Source of the DNA: Dehalococcoidia bacterium
GTDB lineage: Bacteria; Chloroflexota; Dehalococcoidia; E44-bin15
DNA length: 5,018 bases
NCBI GenBank assembly: GCA_030667555.1
Contig: DAOUVR010000099.1
Coordinates: forward strand, 1 to 5,018
Direction of reading: 5' to 3'
A program made the translations under genes and the position numbers. The notes under the pieces were generated by a model. It saw only the letters and a list, made by a program, of their open reading frames with translations. It had not been told where the DNA came from and ran no database searches. Numbering within the stretch: the stretch's first letter is position 1; the number at the start of each line of letters is the position of its first letter. Shown in pieces: positions 4,134 to 5,018 of this stretch.

Positions 4134-4931
4134 ATGGACTGGGGAATGGAAAACCGCATGTCACGACTGATCCAGTCGGACGGCCGCTGTCTGTTTCTGC
4201 CAATCGACCATGGATATTTTCAGGGGCCAACCAGAAAATTAGAGAAGCCGGGGGAGACTATTGAGCCGCTTCTCCCGTACTGTGATGCCCTTTTTGTAAC
4301 TAGGGGGGTATTGCGCTCGGCGCTGGACCCGAACAACGCTAAACCGATCATTCTCAGGGTTTCCGGTGGCACCAGCATGGTGGGTGCCGACCTTGCCAAT
4401 GAAGGGATCACCACCTCTATGGAGGAGGCTATCCGCCTTAACGTGTCCGCTGTGGGCATCTCTATATTCGTTGGCACTGATTACGAGCATGACTCGCTGC
4501 TGAACCTGGCAAAGCTGGTTGACGAGGGCGAAAAGTATGGCATTCCGGTGATGGCGGTAACCGCTGTCGGCAAAGAGTTGGAGAAGCGTGACGCCCGATA
4601 CCTTGGTTTGTGCTCTCGCATCGCCGCCGAGTTGGGGGCGCGCGTGGTGAAGACCTACTGGTGCGAAGAATTTGACAAGGTTACCGAGGGTTGTCCCGTG
4701 CCTGTGGTTATGGCCGGCGGGCCTAAAGTGGACACAGAGCTTGAGGTGTTTGAGTTTGTCTACGACGGAATTCAGAAAGGCGCTATAGGTGTGAACCTGG
4801 GGAGGAACGTCTGGCAAAACGAGTTCCCCGTGGCGGCGATTAAGGCCCTGCGCGCCGTCATCCACGAGAACGCTACCCCACAACAGGCCCAGGACATATA
4901 CGACAGCGTAAAGAGCGGCAAGCAGGAGTAG
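4134..4931 (+). CDS. LsrF/DeoC-family class I (Schiff-base) aldolase or thiolase, 265 aa
   Basis: This is a cytoplasmic TIM-barrel enzyme closely resembling LsrF, which in enteric bacteria acts on 3-hydroxy-5-phosphonooxypentane-2,4-dione in AI-2 breakdown. Close relatives are archaeal-type class I fructose-bisphosphate aldolases and ADH synthase. Landmarks are DWGMENRMSR (2-11), PIDHGYFQGPT (23-33), CDALFVTRGVLRS (50-62), LRVSGGTSM (74-82), EAIRLNVSAVGI (98-109), VMAVTAVGKE (139-148) and RVVKTYW (170-176). Lys173 aligns with the Schiff-base lysine of LsrF. AGGPK (194-198) and GVNLGRNVWQ (219-228) form the phosphate-binding loops. The protein lacks the roughly 30-residue N-terminal extension of E. 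coli LsrF. An in-frame TGA at 4089 shows that the short form is genuine. The ATG at 4134 has GGAAGGGGGG 8 bases upstream. No lsr transport or kinase gene is in view, so the substrate is open; sugar-phosphate or aromatic precursor chemistry is equally possible. Confidence 0.9.
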   Translation: MDWGMENRMSRLIQSDGRCLFLPIDHGYFQGPTRKLEKPGETIEPLLPYCDALFVTRGVLRSALDPNNAKPIILRVSGGTSMVGADLANEGITTSMEEAIRLNVSAVGISIFVGTDYEHDSLLNLAKLVDEGEKYGIPVMAVTAVGKELEKRDARYLGLCSRIAAELGARVVKTYWCEEFDKVTEGCPVPVVMAGGPKVDTELEVFEFVYDGIQKGAIGVNLGRNVWQNEFPVAAIKALRAVIHENATPQQAQDIYDSVKSGKQE

Positions 4932-5018
4932 CATCCGAGCTGGACGAACTAAGAGTTCGTATCTATGGCTGTTGGCCGAAATCCTCAGGCGACGGCGGGA
5001 TATTGATTCTGACCCAAG
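4932..5018 (+). other. Downstream flank, no supported gene
   Basis: Two plus-strand frames stay open to the window edge, but neither has a start codon with a ribosome site. One frame reads SELDELRVRI early and the other LLAEILRRRRDID later. Together these vaguely recall the first helix of a chorismate mutase split by a frameshift, but this is too short to call. Confidence 0.2.

Noticed and set aside
4239..4934. 231-codon minus-strand ORF opposite the aldolase gene
   Set aside because: It is an antisense shadow. The plus-strand frame has clear family motifs, a ribosome site and a promoter, while the minus frame has none.
4932..5018. Start of a frameshifted chorismate mutase gene
   Set aside because: The resemblance depends on joining two frames over fewer than 30 residues, with no start codon or ribosome site. 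It needs sequence beyond the window.

Overview
The window is ordinary chromosomal DNA from a bacterium. It holds a housekeeping cluster on the minus strand, a two-gene redox operon on the plus strand, a repeat-rich spacer and a plus-strand aldolase gene. The methionyl-tRNA synthetase type, the small desulforedoxin-like proteins and the short palindromic repeat families suggest an anaerobic Chloroflexota lineage, perhaps Dehalococcoidia-like. That placement is an impression from protein style and has not been tested by a search.

Minus strand, read from right to left: rsmI (16S rRNA 2'-O-ribose methyltransferase, 2881 down to 2225), metG (methionyl-tRNA synthetase, 1903-230) and the first 80 codons of a tatD-family hydrolase (240 down to the window edge). 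This rsmI-metG-tatD order is a familiar bacterial neighbourhood. metG and tatD overlap by 11 bases and are probably translationally coupled. The most unusual point is in rsmI. An in-frame TAG ends the catalytic domain at residue 218, yet the same frame continues for 51 codons and encodes what looks like the normal C-terminal helical/HTH domain of RsmI. The rsmI-metG spacer carries a 56-bp element with an outer stem enclosing two perfect hairpins.

Plus strand, 3106-3568: a compact, self-contained unit with a sigma70-like promoter, two tandem genes for desulforedoxin-like proteins of 39 and 47 residues (CxxC plus CC iron-binding pattern, about 59% identical to each other), and a strong intrinsic terminator. 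Two direct copies of a C/G-rich hairpin repeat of about 97 bp (2933-3029 and 3757-3854) flank this unit.

The stretch from 3569 to 4052 has no credible gene. It holds C/G-rich hairpin repeats, a 107-bp element with 12-bp perfect terminal inverted repeats that encloses a perfect 28-bp palindrome, and decayed fragments resembling that element.

From 4053 there is a likely promoter, then an LsrF-family class I (Schiff-base) aldolase/thiolase gene (4134-4931). The last 87 bases hold no gene that can be supported.

No clearly new multi-gene system is visible. The items most worth checking are the interrupted rsmI, the repeat-flanked desulforedoxin pair and the nested palindromic elements.
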